Shown here piece after piece: positions 24,863 to 32,571 of a DNA stretch of 64,000 nt. Below the pieces are notes generated by a model that had not been told where the DNA came from, did not search any database, and saw only the letters and a program-made list of their open reading frames with translations. Each line of letters starts with the position of its first letter. The first letter of the stretch is position 1. The stretch is from Chitinophaga sp. Ak27 (GTDB lineage Bacteria; Bacteroidota; Bacteroidia; Chitinophagales; Chitinophagaceae), in NCBI RefSeq assembly GCF_012726295.1, contig NZ_JABAOB010000005.1, forward strand, positions 186,001-250,000, given 5' to 3'. The translations under genes and the position numbers were made by a program.

Positions 24863-25546
24863 TTATTGCTGACCAGCTTCTTTCTTCGCATCATTCTTCA
24901 TCTTGTCGTTCGCAAAGATGGAGAACTCACAACGACGGTTGATAGCGCGGTTAGCATCTGAATCGTTTGGAACTTTAGGTTGAGATTTACCATACCAGAA
25001 GCCCTGGATACGATTAGCTGCAATGCCCTGTTGTTTCAGATACGCAATTACACTGTTGGTTCTTCTTTCAGATAAACCCATGTTATACGCATCTGTACCT
25101 TTATCGTCAGTATGACCTTCCACACGAACGTAAGTATCAGGATACTTATTCAGGATGGTAGCCAGTTGTTTGATATTGTCCTGTGCTACAGCTGACAGAT
25201 CAGATTTGTCGAAACCAAATAATACTCCGGCATCAAATGTCACGTTAATACCTTCACCCACACGCTCTACGGTTGCATTTGGCACTTCTGTCTTAATTTC
25301 CTGTGCCTGCTTGTCCATCTTCTTACCAATCAAAGCACCACCTGCACCACCTAAAGCAGCACCAATAATAGCTCCTAATGCGGTATTACCGGCTACTTTA
25401 CCAATTACAGCACCAGCGGCAGCTCCACCACCTACGCCAATGGCAGCGCCTTTCTTGGTATTGTCCATGCCCTGCCAGGTTTTACAACTGAACAACATGG
25501 TTACAGATAGGACCAAAGCTACCAGAACATTGATTTTTTTCATCAT
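24863..25546 (-). CDS. OmpA family lipoprotein with glycine-zipper domain
   Basis: About 228 residues. I start at ATG 25546 (MMKKINVLVALVLSVTMLFS) with lipobox cysteine in MLFSCKTW. A glycine-zipper segment follows (GAAIGVGGGAAAGAVIGKVA, then ALGAIIGAALGGAGGALIGK), then an OmpA-like peptidoglycan-binding domain: LFGFDKSDLS, VRVEGHTDDKGTDAYNMGLS, ERRTNSVIAYL and NRRCEF. It probably tethers the outer membrane to peptidoglycan. The ATG at 25561 would add MFKII and is less likely. A strong promoter lies upstream. Confidence 0.93.
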   Translation of the reverse strand: MMKKINVLVALVLSVTMLFSCKTWQGMDNTKKGAAIGVGGGAAAGAVIGKVAGNTALGAIIGAALGGAGGALIGKKMDKQAQEIKTEVPNATVERVGEGINVTFDAGVLFGFDKSDLSAVAQDNIKQLATILNKYPDTYVRVEGHTDDKGTDAYNMGLSERRTNSVIAYLKQQGIAANRIQGFWYGKSQPKVPNDSDANRAINRRCEFSIFANDKMKNDAKKEAGQQ

Positions 25547-25589
25547 AATAATTTTAAACATGAAGGTTTTTAAGCATTAATTCCGTTGA

Positions 25590-25618
25590 CAAAACTAATT
25601 GAAAATCCTGTAAACAAA
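25590..25618 (-). promoter_or_regulatory. promoter of the OmpA-family gene
   Basis: On the gene strand TAGTTTTG (25597-25590) matches TAnnTTTG exactly and TTTG (25618-25615) stands 17 bases upstream as a -33 element. Expected start near 25583, giving a leader of about 37 bases. Confidence 0.6.
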
Positions 25619-25769
25619 TATGCTGCCAATTTAATTTAATTTATGCAGCATATTGGTTATCAAACAAGTATACTCAACGAAAACAAGACAAATATCGATA
25701 ATATATATGATTGACAATATATATACCGATATTGTTGCAGAATAGTAACAACTCTACCATCAAAAAGGA

Positions 25770-26348
25770 TCAACCTAACAGATTTTTTAATAATCCGCCA
25801 AAACCACCGCCGGCATTCGCCTGCTGTTGTTGCGCCCCGTTAGACAATACTCCCTTTAAATCTTCCAGATTAACCTGTCCGTCGCCGTTGGTGTCTAAAC
25901 CACCCGACAGCTTACCCAGTATGCCTTGCAGGTTAATACCCTGTGCAGAACCTCCCGTGAGCGAGTTCAGGATGCCATCCAGGCTAAAGCTGCTGTTGGA
26001 AGGATCATTGGTTTTGTGTACCAGTGAACCAAGTACTGTAGGAATAAGACTGGCAGCCAGCTGTGTAGCCGCGCCCTTATCCAGGTTGAATTTTTCCAAC
26101 AGGGTGCCCACCAGATTATTGGAAATATTGCCTACCACCGGGTTGCTGGCAGTTTCACCACCATTTCCGCTGAGTAACGACAATACTCCTTCGGTGTTGC
26201 CATTGGCCAGCTCCTGTTGTAAACCTGAAGCAATGGATTCAGTGGCAGCGCCAATTACCGCTTCATTTTGTTCATTAGGAACAGCAGGGTTATTCACCAC
26301 AGCACCCTGTGCATGTTCACGGACCAGGTCCATTAATTGCTCTAACAT
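25770..26348 (-). CDS. DUF937 domain protein with an EF-hand-like loop
   Basis: 192 residues from ATG 26348 (MLEQLMDLVREHAQGAVVNN); an upstream in-frame ATG at 26471 only adds an unlikely 41-residue lead. The body shows the DUF937 pattern: QNEAVIGAATESIASGLQQE, then NLVGTLLEKFNLDKGAATQL and ASLIPTVLGSLVHK. Near the C-terminus LDTNGDGQVNLEDLKGVL is a textbook EF-hand calcium loop. The tail is Gly-rich (GGGFGGLLKNLLG). No signal peptide, so cytoplasmic if not secreted otherwise. Function of DUF937 is unknown; calcium binding is inferred from the loop. Confidence 0.85.
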   Translation of the reverse strand: MLEQLMDLVREHAQGAVVNNPAVPNEQNEAVIGAATESIASGLQQELANGNTEGVLSLLSGNGGETASNPVVGNISNNLVGTLLEKFNLDKGAATQLAASLIPTVLGSLVHKTNDPSNSSFSLDGILNSLTGGSAQGINLQGILGKLSGGLDTNGDGQVNLEDLKGVLSNGAQQQQANAGGGFGGLLKNLLG

Positions 26349-26453
26349 TGGAGATGATTTTTTAGGGAAGTAAAGGTTTGCTTTTAGTGCTATACCCTTG
26401 CTATTCAAGAGTACTAAACTAAATGTAGGATATTTTGGGAAATTTAAAACGAG

Positions 26454-26501
26454 ATTGCGGAAAGATAACAACAGATTATTCTCCGGCTACCTTTCCGCAA
26501 T
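26454..26501 (-). terminator. hairpin downstream of prfA
   Basis: ATTGCGGAAAG/CTTTCCGCAAT (26454-26464 and 26491-26501) is an 11-bp perfect inverted repeat with a 26-nt loop, 28 bp beyond the prfA stop. No T tract, so termination is likely but not certain. Confidence 0.5.
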
Positions 26502-26529
26502 ACTACTATCAATTACCTATAACGGCCGA

Positions 26530-27594
26530 TTAGTTGCCTTGTTTCAGCTTTTCAGCATTTTCTGCAAACTGCAGGGCATCAATCATTTCTTTGATGTCGC
26601 CATTCATAAACGCATCCATGTTATATACCGTCATACCAATACGGTGATCAGTTACACGTCCCTGGGGATAATTATAGGTCCGTATTTTGGCAGAACGGTC
26701 GCCCGTAGACACCAGACTCTTACGCTGTGAAGCAATAGCATCCTCGTGCTTACGTACCGCCGCTTCATAGATACGGGTACGCAGCATTTTCATTGCAATT
26801 TCACGGTTGGAGTGCTGGCTACGGCCTTCCTGGCACTCTACCACCACACCGGTAGGTATGTGCGTAAGCCTCACTGCCGATTCGGTTTTATTTACGTGCT
26901 GACCACCCGCACCAGAAGAACGGAAGGTATCCATCTTAATATCTGCCTCTCTTACATCTACATCCACCTCTTCTGCCTCCGGCAACACCGCTACGGTGGC
27001 AGCAGAAGTATGCACACGGCCCGAGGCTTCTGTAGCAGGTACTCGTTGTACACGGTGTACACCGGATTCAAATTTCAGGGTGCCATATACATCGTCGCCG
27101 CTTACTTCCATCACAATTTCCTTGTAACCACCGGCAGAACCGGGGTTTTCACTCAGCAAACTGGTCGACCAGCCCTTCAGCTCACAAAAACGGAGGTACA
27201 TACGGAACAAGTCTCCCGCAAAGAGACTGGCCTCATCGCCACCAGTACCTGCCCGGATTTCAAGAATAGCATTCTTTTCATCCTGCGGGTCTTTAGGAAT
27301 CAACAGATTACGGATTTCCTCTTCAGCAGCACCCTTTTGCTCCTGTAATTCTTCCGTTTCGGCCTTAGCCAGCTCGCGCATTTCCTCATCGCCGCTGTCC
27401 AGCACCTCCTTGTTGAAGGCAATATTATCCAGTAATTTACGGTAGGCATCATATGCCTTCACGATCTTCTCCAGCTGCCGGTATTCCTTGCTGAGCTGAC
27501 CAAACTTCTTGTTATCACTCACCACTTCCGGGTTGGTAAGCGCCAGCGATACCTGCTCGAAACGACCTTTTATAGCTTCCAGTTTGTCTATCAT
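26530..27594 (-). CDS. prfA: peptide chain release factor 1
   Basis: 354 residues. The GGQ peptidyl-hydrolysis motif is in RSSGAGGQHVNKTESAVRLT near residue 229, preceded by the RF1 codon-recognition domain with VPATEASGRVHTSAATVAVL. The tripeptide region reads around PATE, consistent with the PxT motif of RF1 (UAA/UAG specificity). Full length, no programmed frameshift. The large plus-strand open frame opposite it is a shadow. It is a single gene divergent from the amidohydrolase gene. Confidence 0.97.
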   Translation of the reverse strand: MIDKLEAIKGRFEQVSLALTNPEVVSDNKKFGQLSKEYRQLEKIVKAYDAYRKLLDNIAFNKEVLDSGDEEMRELAKAETEELQEQKGAAEEEIRNLLIPKDPQDEKNAILEIRAGTGGDEASLFAGDLFRMYLRFCELKGWSTSLLSENPGSAGGYKEIVMEVSGDDVYGTLKFESGVHRVQRVPATEASGRVHTSAATVAVLPEAEEVDVDVREADIKMDTFRSSGAGGQHVNKTESAVRLTHIPTGVVVECQEGRSQHSNREIAMKMLRTRIYEAAVRKHEDAIASQRKSLVSTGDRSAKIRTYNYPQGRVTDHRIGMTVYNMDAFMNGDIKEMIDALQFAENAEKLKQGN

Positions 27595-27655
27595 AATTAT
27601 ATTTGACTTTTGAGTAGCCTCCCCAAACCGGGAAGTGATACTGCCAATCGGGTTG

Positions 27656-27663
27656 CAAAATTA
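27656..27663 (-). promoter_or_regulatory. -7 promoter box of prfA
   Basis: The plus strand reads CAAAATTA, giving TAATTTTG on the prfA strand, a perfect TAnnTTTG match 61 bases before the start codon. Confidence 0.45.
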
Positions 27664-27693
27664 ACACCATTAACTTAATTAAACAGCAGGTAA

Positions 27694-28839
27694 TTGAAAC
27701 AGATCAAATTAAAAGGAAAGGATATATTTAATGGTACCCGGCTGCTGGGCCCCAACAATGTACTGCTGCTCCATGAAAACGGCGTAGTAGCGGGCATTGT
27801 AGCGGCATCAGATGCCGGAGACGGCGTACAGGAACTGGATGGTATTTTGTGCCCGGGATTTGTAAATACCCATTGCCACCTGGAATTATCACATATGAAA
27901 GGCGTTATCCCGGAAAAAACCGGCCTCCCAGCCTTTCTGACCCAGGTAATGCAATCCCGCAACCAATATACCGGCGACATTAACGTGGCTATCGATAAGG
28001 CCGAACAGGAAATGTGGGATGCCGGCATTTCCGCCGTGGGAGACATTTGCAATGGAACCGCCACCCTCGTAAAAAAACAACAGGGCAGAATGTACTACCA
28101 TTCCTTCGTTGAATGTATGGGCGTAGCCGATGCCGGCGCCCAAGACCGATACCAGTATAGCCTGAATATATTGGCTTCCTTCCGGGAAATCAATGGCAGC
28201 CATCATCATTGCTCTATTGTACCACATGCTCCCTATTCCGTTAGCCAAACGCTATTTGGCCTGCTGGGCAATACCCCGGGCAATACCCCGGTGACCATCC
28301 ACAACCAGGAAACAGCAGCGGAAAATGAATTATTCCGGCACAAAACGGGCGATTTTCTCCGTTTTTATCAACATTTTGGCATGGATGTAAGCAGGTTCCA
28401 GCCTACCGGGACCAACAGCCTGGAAGCCTGGCTTTCTCACTTCTCCCAAAATAAAATATTACTGGTGCACAACACCTTTACTACGGAAGAGGACATACGC
28501 TTTGCACAGCAACAACCCGTGGAAACCTGGTGGTGTTTATGTCCTCAAGCCAACCTGTATATAGAAGACCGGCTACCGGACCTTCCGCTGTTCCGTCGCC
28601 TGCAATGCCCCATTACGCTGGGCACCGACAGCCTGGCTTCCAACCACCGGCTATCCATTTGGGAAGAAATAAAAACCATCCGTCACTATTTCCCGGAAAT
28701 TCCGTTGGAAGAAATCCTGCAATGGGCTACTTTTAACGGCGCAAAGGCCCTGAACATCCAGGATACTTATGGTAGTTTCAACACCGGTACCAAACCAGGT
28801 GTGATATTGATTAACCAGGAAAGCAGTAGAATAATTTAG
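27694..28839 (+). CDS. amidohydrolase family deaminase (possibly aminofutalosine deaminase-like)
   Basis: 381 residues starting at TTG 27694 (MKQIKLKGKDIFNGTRLLGP by initiator rule); no in-frame ATG exists before residue 68, so the TTG start is preferred. The metal-dependent hydrolase fold is clear: GFVNTHCHLELSHMKG carries the HxH pair, VPHAPYSVS and VTIHNQETAAEN supply further ligands, and LGTDSLASNHRLSIWEEI the catalytic Asp. HCHLELS resembles the THLELS of aminodeoxyfutalosine deaminases of menaquinone synthesis, but cytosine- or SsnA-type deaminases remain possible. Probably coupled to the MscS gene 9 bp downstream. Confidence 0.82.
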   Translation: MKQIKLKGKDIFNGTRLLGPNNVLLLHENGVVAGIVAASDAGDGVQELDGILCPGFVNTHCHLELSHMKGVIPEKTGLPAFLTQVMQSRNQYTGDINVAIDKAEQEMWDAGISAVGDICNGTATLVKKQQGRMYYHSFVECMGVADAGAQDRYQYSLNILASFREINGSHHHCSIVPHAPYSVSQTLFGLLGNTPGNTPVTIHNQETAAENELFRHKTGDFLRFYQHFGMDVSRFQPTGTNSLEAWLSHFSQNKILLVHNTFTTEEDIRFAQQQPVETWWCLCPQANLYIEDRLPDLPLFRRLQCPITLGTDSLASNHRLSIWEEIKTIRHYFPEIPLEEILQWATFNGAKALNIQDTYGSFNTGTKPGVILINQESSRII

Positions 28840-28848
28840 CTGTAACTT

Positions 28849-29952
28849 ATGAATGACTTTTTGAACGAAGTATTTTTAGACAACACCATCCGGGACTATC
28901 TCGTGCTGATCGGTGTTTTATTGTTTGTATTCATCGTAAAACGATATGTATCCAAAGGACTCGCCGCCATCCTTTTCAGGCTGGTGAAGCACTGGTCGCC
29001 ACAAATCGATGAAAAAGACTTTGTTAGCCTACTGTTAAGACCACTGGAATATTTCCTGCTGCTGATCACCTTTATGCTCACGATCGACCGGTTTACTTTT
29101 CCGCGTTTACTGAACGTTCATGTATATGGTAAAGTGACTCTGCAGAATGTGACAGATACCCTGCTGGAGCTGGCGCTGAGCATGAGCGTTATCTGGATTG
29201 TATTGCGGTTGATCGACTTTGTGGCCCTGGTATTGGAAAAAAAGGCCGATCTCACAGAAGACAAAACCGACAACCAGTTTATTGTTTTCTTCCGGGATTT
29301 CTTCAAAGCTATTGTCTTCATTATGGGCGCCATTGCCTTTGTGCGCATTTTGTTTGGTAGCGGGCTGGTAGAAAAGATTATCGCGGGTTTGGGTATAGGT
29401 GCTGCAGCCCTTGCCCTTGCTGCCAAAGAAAGTATTGAAAACCTGATAGGCTCCTTTATCATCTTTTTCGATAAGCCTTTCCGCGTAGGCGATAGCGTTA
29501 AGGTAGATACCTACCAGGGATCTGTAGAAAAGATAGGACTGCGTAGTACCCGCATCCGGACTCTGGAAAAAACGTTTGTCACCGTACCTAATAAAAAGAT
29601 GGTAGACAGTATCCTGGACAACCTGTCGCTCCGCACCCAGCAACGGGTGGCGCTCAAAATGGAATTTGGCACCGACACGCCGGCAGAAAATCTGCTATTA
29701 TTTCTGCAAGATGTACGGCAACTTTTAAAAAACGAGGCTAACGTACTGGAAGGCTTTACCGTCAACCTCCATGATTTTACAAAAGATACTTACGTGATCC
29801 AGATTATTTTCAATACCTATATCATCGACGGCAACCGCTATGCTGCACTAAGGGAGAGTATTAACCTGTCGATCATTAAACTGCTGGGAACCCGGGACAT
29901 TAAATTACCCACTACTTCCACCAATGTAACGATCCTGGACGAACGAAAATAA
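28849..29952 (+). CDS. MscS-type mechanosensitive ion channel
   Basis: 367 residues. An N-terminal helix, two further membrane helices and then the pore helix (IIAGLGIGAAALALAAKESI) with the A/G packing typical of MscS TM3, followed by the beta domain ENLIGSFIIFFDKPFRVGDS and VEKIGLRSTRIRTLEKTFVT. These channels open under membrane tension and release solutes during hypo-osmotic shock. The gene lies 9 bp after the amidohydrolase gene; a 24-bp hairpin terminator follows. Confidence 0.95.
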   Translation: MNDFLNEVFLDNTIRDYLVLIGVLLFVFIVKRYVSKGLAAILFRLVKHWSPQIDEKDFVSLLLRPLEYFLLLITFMLTIDRFTFPRLLNVHVYGKVTLQNVTDTLLELALSMSVIWIVLRLIDFVALVLEKKADLTEDKTDNQFIVFFRDFFKAIVFIMGAIAFVRILFGSGLVEKIIAGLGIGAAALALAAKESIENLIGSFIIFFDKPFRVGDSVKVDTYQGSVEKIGLRSTRIRTLEKTFVTVPNKKMVDSILDNLSLRTQQRVALKMEFGTDTPAENLLLFLQDVRQLLKNEANVLEGFTVNLHDFTKDTYVIQIIFNTYIIDGNRYAALRESINLSIIKLLGTRDIKLPTTSTNVTILDERK

Positions 29953-29962
29953 ATAATTGCTA

Positions 29963-30015
29963 AAAGCGGATGGGCGTTACGTTGTTTTCAGAACAACATA
30001 ACGCCCATCCGCTTT
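29963..30015. terminator. bidirectional long-stem terminator
   Basis: 24-bp arms (29963-29986 and 29992-30015) with one mismatch and a 5-nt loop lie between the convergent MscS and thioredoxin-like genes. A and T runs form the outer ends of the stem. Confidence 0.85.
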
Positions 30016-30050
30016 AAATAATATCTGCAACTATAGCATTGACTATGCGC

Positions 30051-30563
30051 TTACTCCTTATCTTTATCTTTTTCTTTCTTGCTGCTGCTTAACAGAATGC
30101 GGGAGATATCAGCTTCTACAGATTCTTTAGGAGCGCCTACTATCCGGCCTTCCTCTTTGCCATCCTTAAAGATGATGATGGTAGGCAGTTTCTTCACTTT
30201 GTAATCTACCGGTGCATCGGACTGCAGTTTCTGATCGGCGCCAAACATCACTACCTGTTCATCGGGGCTGCCACCGGTAATCATCACTTTATAGAGCGCA
30301 GGAACTACTTCGCGGCTGGTCTGATCCCAGGTGCCCATTACCACTACCATATTGAAGCCGCTGCGATTGGCTTTAATATAATTGAGCATATTGTCATTGG
30401 GTTCATAGCTGTTGACACCTTTATAGAACCAGGTGGTACCAGGATCATTCATTAATGTCTTCATATCTATCTTACCTTTCAGTACCTTGTCATTGTCATT
30501 CTGTGCCCAGGCCAGCGTGGAGAAAAGCAGGCTGCCACCCAGGAGTAATGTTTTCAAACGCAT
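30051..30563 (-). CDS. exported thioredoxin-fold protein lacking the catalytic cysteines
   Basis: 170 residues. Signal peptide MRLKTLLLGGSLLFSTLAWA, then a thioredoxin-like domain: FNMVVVMGTWDQTSREVVPA where WCxxS/C would be expected, and YKVKKLPTIIIFKDGKEEGR with the cis-proline. The protein contains no cysteine at all, so it cannot act as a thiol oxidoreductase; relatives with WCGDS exist in Bacteroidota (recalled). The C-terminus is a charged SSSKKEKDKDKE tail. It may be a structural or chaperone member. It lies 10 bp after the MerR gene on the same strand. Confidence 0.82.
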   Translation of the reverse strand: MRLKTLLLGGSLLFSTLAWAQNDNDKVLKGKIDMKTLMNDPGTTWFYKGVNSYEPNDNMLNYIKANRSGFNMVVVMGTWDQTSREVVPALYKVMITGGSPDEQVVMFGADQKLQSDAPVDYKVKKLPTIIIFKDGKEEGRIVGAPKESVEADISRILLSSSKKEKDKDKE

Positions 30564-30573
30564 AATGATGTTT

Positions 30574-31092
30574 TTATAATTGATCTTTCAGTTCCGTTAA
30601 GAAACCCCGTACCTTCAGCAAAGCTTGTACCATTTCGAAATTACGGGCTGCCAGCTTGTGATCTTCCTTCAGTTTTTGCTTGGCTCCTTCGATGGTATAT
30701 TTTCTTTCCCGCAACAGGTGATAAATTAGTTTGAGATGCTGAATATCTTCCTGTCGGAAAAGACGATCGCCTTTCCGGTTCTTTTTGGGTTGCAGTATAT
30801 CAAATTCATTTTCCCAATAGCGGATAAGCGAAGTATTCACCTTAAACATGGCTGCAACCTCACTGATCGAATAATACTGCTTATCTAGTATTAATTTATC
30901 CAGTTCCATAATCAGATCCGGGTCCTCCGATAGCTCTTTCAGTGATTTACGACCCCGTTTTTTCCCGACTATGTCGGAAACCGCGGTAGCTTTTTTGCTT
31001 TTTGCCTTAACTTTTACTTTAGCTGGCACTGTTACCGCTGCTCCTGTGGGATGCGGTATTCCAGATGTCGAAAAAAGATCTAGCTGGTGCAT
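30574..31092 (-). CDS. MerR family transcriptional regulator
   Basis: 172 residues. A basic, disordered N-terminus (AKVKVKAKSKKATAVSDIVG and KKRGRKSLKEL) precedes a MerR winged-helix domain: YYSISEVAAMFKVNTSLIRY with WENEF, then PKKNRKGDRLFRQEDIQHLK and a dimerisation helix. This HTH-only architecture with the RYWENEF signature is common in Bacteroidota, without a known effector domain. Targets unknown. The thioredoxin-like gene follows by 10 bp, so they are probably one operon. Confidence 0.92.
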   Translation of the reverse strand: MHQLDLFSTSGIPHPTGAAVTVPAKVKVKAKSKKATAVSDIVGKKRGRKSLKELSEDPDLIMELDKLILDKQYYSISEVAAMFKVNTSLIRYWENEFDILQPKKNRKGDRLFRQEDIQHLKLIYHLLRERKYTIEGAKQKLKEDHKLAARNFEMVQALLKVRGFLTELKDQL

Positions 31093-31244
31093 CGGAGTAA
31101 AAAACGAGGTGACAAATATCTTTTACGAAGATGAAGTTAAGCTTTTCGTGGTAAGCTTTACCTTTTTTGTCACTTGTTTTTTGGCCGGGACCAGCTGACG
31201 GGGATTTATAACTGCTTAAAAATGAAAGCCTGTTACCGGAAATA

Positions 31245-32216
31245 CTAGTCAAAGGACTGGTTGCCGGACCTGGCCATCTTGAGCATGCGGTCAAACTGCT
31301 CGGGAGTAAGATCATTAAAGAAGAAGTATACAGGATCCACTTTTTCCCCATTTTTCATCACCTCATAGTGGCAGTGGGGACCGGTAGATTTACCGGTACT
31401 ACCTACCCAGCCCAATACATCACCACGCTTTACTGCCTGGCCGGCCTTTACTTTCATGCGCAGCATGTGACCATAGAGGGTTTTATAACCATAGCCATGA
31501 CGTATTATCACGTGGTTGCCATATCCTACGTCACTCAGGCTGGCGTCTTCCACCACGCCATCGCCCGTAGCATAGATAGCCGTGCCGCTGGGCGCTGCAA
31601 AATCCAGTCCCGCATGATATTTCATGGTTTTATAGATTGGATCTATACGATAACCGAAACCGGAGGCAATATGCTTAAGATCTTTATTGGATACCGGTTG
31701 AATGGCGGGAATAGAGGCCAGCATCTGCTGCTTGTTCTTCACCATTTTATCGATTTCGTTGTAGGAGGCTTCCTGGGCTTTAACGCGGTTGGTCAATTCT
31801 TTCAGCAATACCGATGTAGAGGCAATAATTTCGCTGCTGGCAAAGGATTGCAGCTGGGCAGCTTCTTCATCGCGCTTAATTTTACCCATACGGGCACTAT
31901 CCGGAATAGGAGAGGCTTCGAAGATGACCCGGTAAATTTCATTGTCCCTGTCCTCCAGTTCGGCCAATTTGCCTTTCATTTCTTTCATACGGCCCTGTAA
32001 GGCTTCGTACTTTTCCCTCATCCCTTCCAGGTCGCCCCGTAAGGACTTTTCTTTGGGAGAGTCGACCACCCGGTAAGCGATGGAGAGGAAGATAGCGCCG
32101 GTAACAATAGCTGCAGACACAAATCCCAATATCCGGAGGATCTTTACCCGCAGTGATACTACGAGCTTTTCATATTTTAATGTTTGGGTATTATAAAAAT
32201 ATTTAACCTTCTTCAT
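31245..32216 (-). CDS. M23 family metallopeptidase (LytM-type murein hydrolase)
   Basis: 323 residues. An N-terminal membrane helix (RILGFVSAAIVTGAIFLSIA), a coiled-coil region (residues about 60-180, MREKYEALQGRMKEMKGKLA), and a LytM domain with HAGLDFAAPSGTAIYATGDG (first zinc His and Asp) and TGPHCHYEV (HxH). It cleaves peptidoglycan peptides or activates another hydrolase. The architecture, tail coil plus M23, matches the NlpD/EnvC-like and cell-shape M23 proteins of Bacteroidota. Single gene facing the divergent alaS. Confidence 0.95.
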   Translation of the reverse strand: MKKVKYFYNTQTLKYEKLVVSLRVKILRILGFVSAAIVTGAIFLSIAYRVVDSPKEKSLRGDLEGMREKYEALQGRMKEMKGKLAELEDRDNEIYRVIFEASPIPDSARMGKIKRDEEAAQLQSFASSEIIASTSVLLKELTNRVKAQEASYNEIDKMVKNKQQMLASIPAIQPVSNKDLKHIASGFGYRIDPIYKTMKYHAGLDFAAPSGTAIYATGDGVVEDASLSDVGYGNHVIIRHGYGYKTLYGHMLRMKVKAGQAVKRGDVLGWVGSTGKSTGPHCHYEVMKNGEKVDPVYFFFNDLTPEQFDRMLKMARSGNQSFD

Positions 32217-32571
32217 GCACCAGGGTATACTTTATGCGCCATAGTGCAGTGAACGCTATGACAGCAGATTTATTTCATGGGTGACAAACATCCGGATGTT
32301 ATTCTCGTTGGCATTTTTTCCCCACCCAACTATTTTTGCCGGGTTACATAACCTGTTTTGCATAATCATACAGGTTTCAATATTTTTGCACTCCCTTTAA
32401 CACGGCGGGAAAATAAGGCGCACAAACCTACTGTAATTAGATTAAAACATCAACCTTTTGAATGTCAATTTTCTAACTACTTTATAAGGGCTTGAAACAC
32501 AGTAACAAGCCCAAAGCGGGTCAAATCGCCCTTATAAGATATAAAATACATATTAATTTGTATCAATATTT
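32217..32571 (+). other. alaS upstream region: two promoter boxes and a folded leader
   Basis: This 355-bp gap holds an AACATCCGGATGTT palindrome (32287-32300), then two identical promoter pairs: TTG (32308-32310) with TATTTTTG (32331-32338), and TTG (32358-32360) with TATTTTTG (32381-32388), each with 20 bases between. The leader contains TTATAAGGGC (32482-32491) complementary to GCCCTTATAA (32528-32537), and inside it GGGCTTG/CAAGCCC (32488-32494, 32506-32512). The GGGC is shared by both pairings. No convincing coding frame; a 16-codon ATG frame at 32234 was not supported. Confidence 0.6.

Noticed and set aside
26746..27348. 200-residue plus-strand open frame opposite prfA
   Set aside because: prfA carries all RF1 motifs in the same region; the opposite frame is rich in unusual residues and has no start context.
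31125..31175. Direct repeat GTTAAGCTTT/GTAAGCTTT and GTGACAAA/TTTGTCAC arms upstream of the MerR gene
   Set aside because: Short, imperfect and AT-rich; could be an operator but no second copy supports it.
32234..32284. 16-codon ATG frame in the alaS upstream region
   Set aside because: Lies before both promoter boxes, no ribosome-binding features, no alanine codon run as in a leader peptide.
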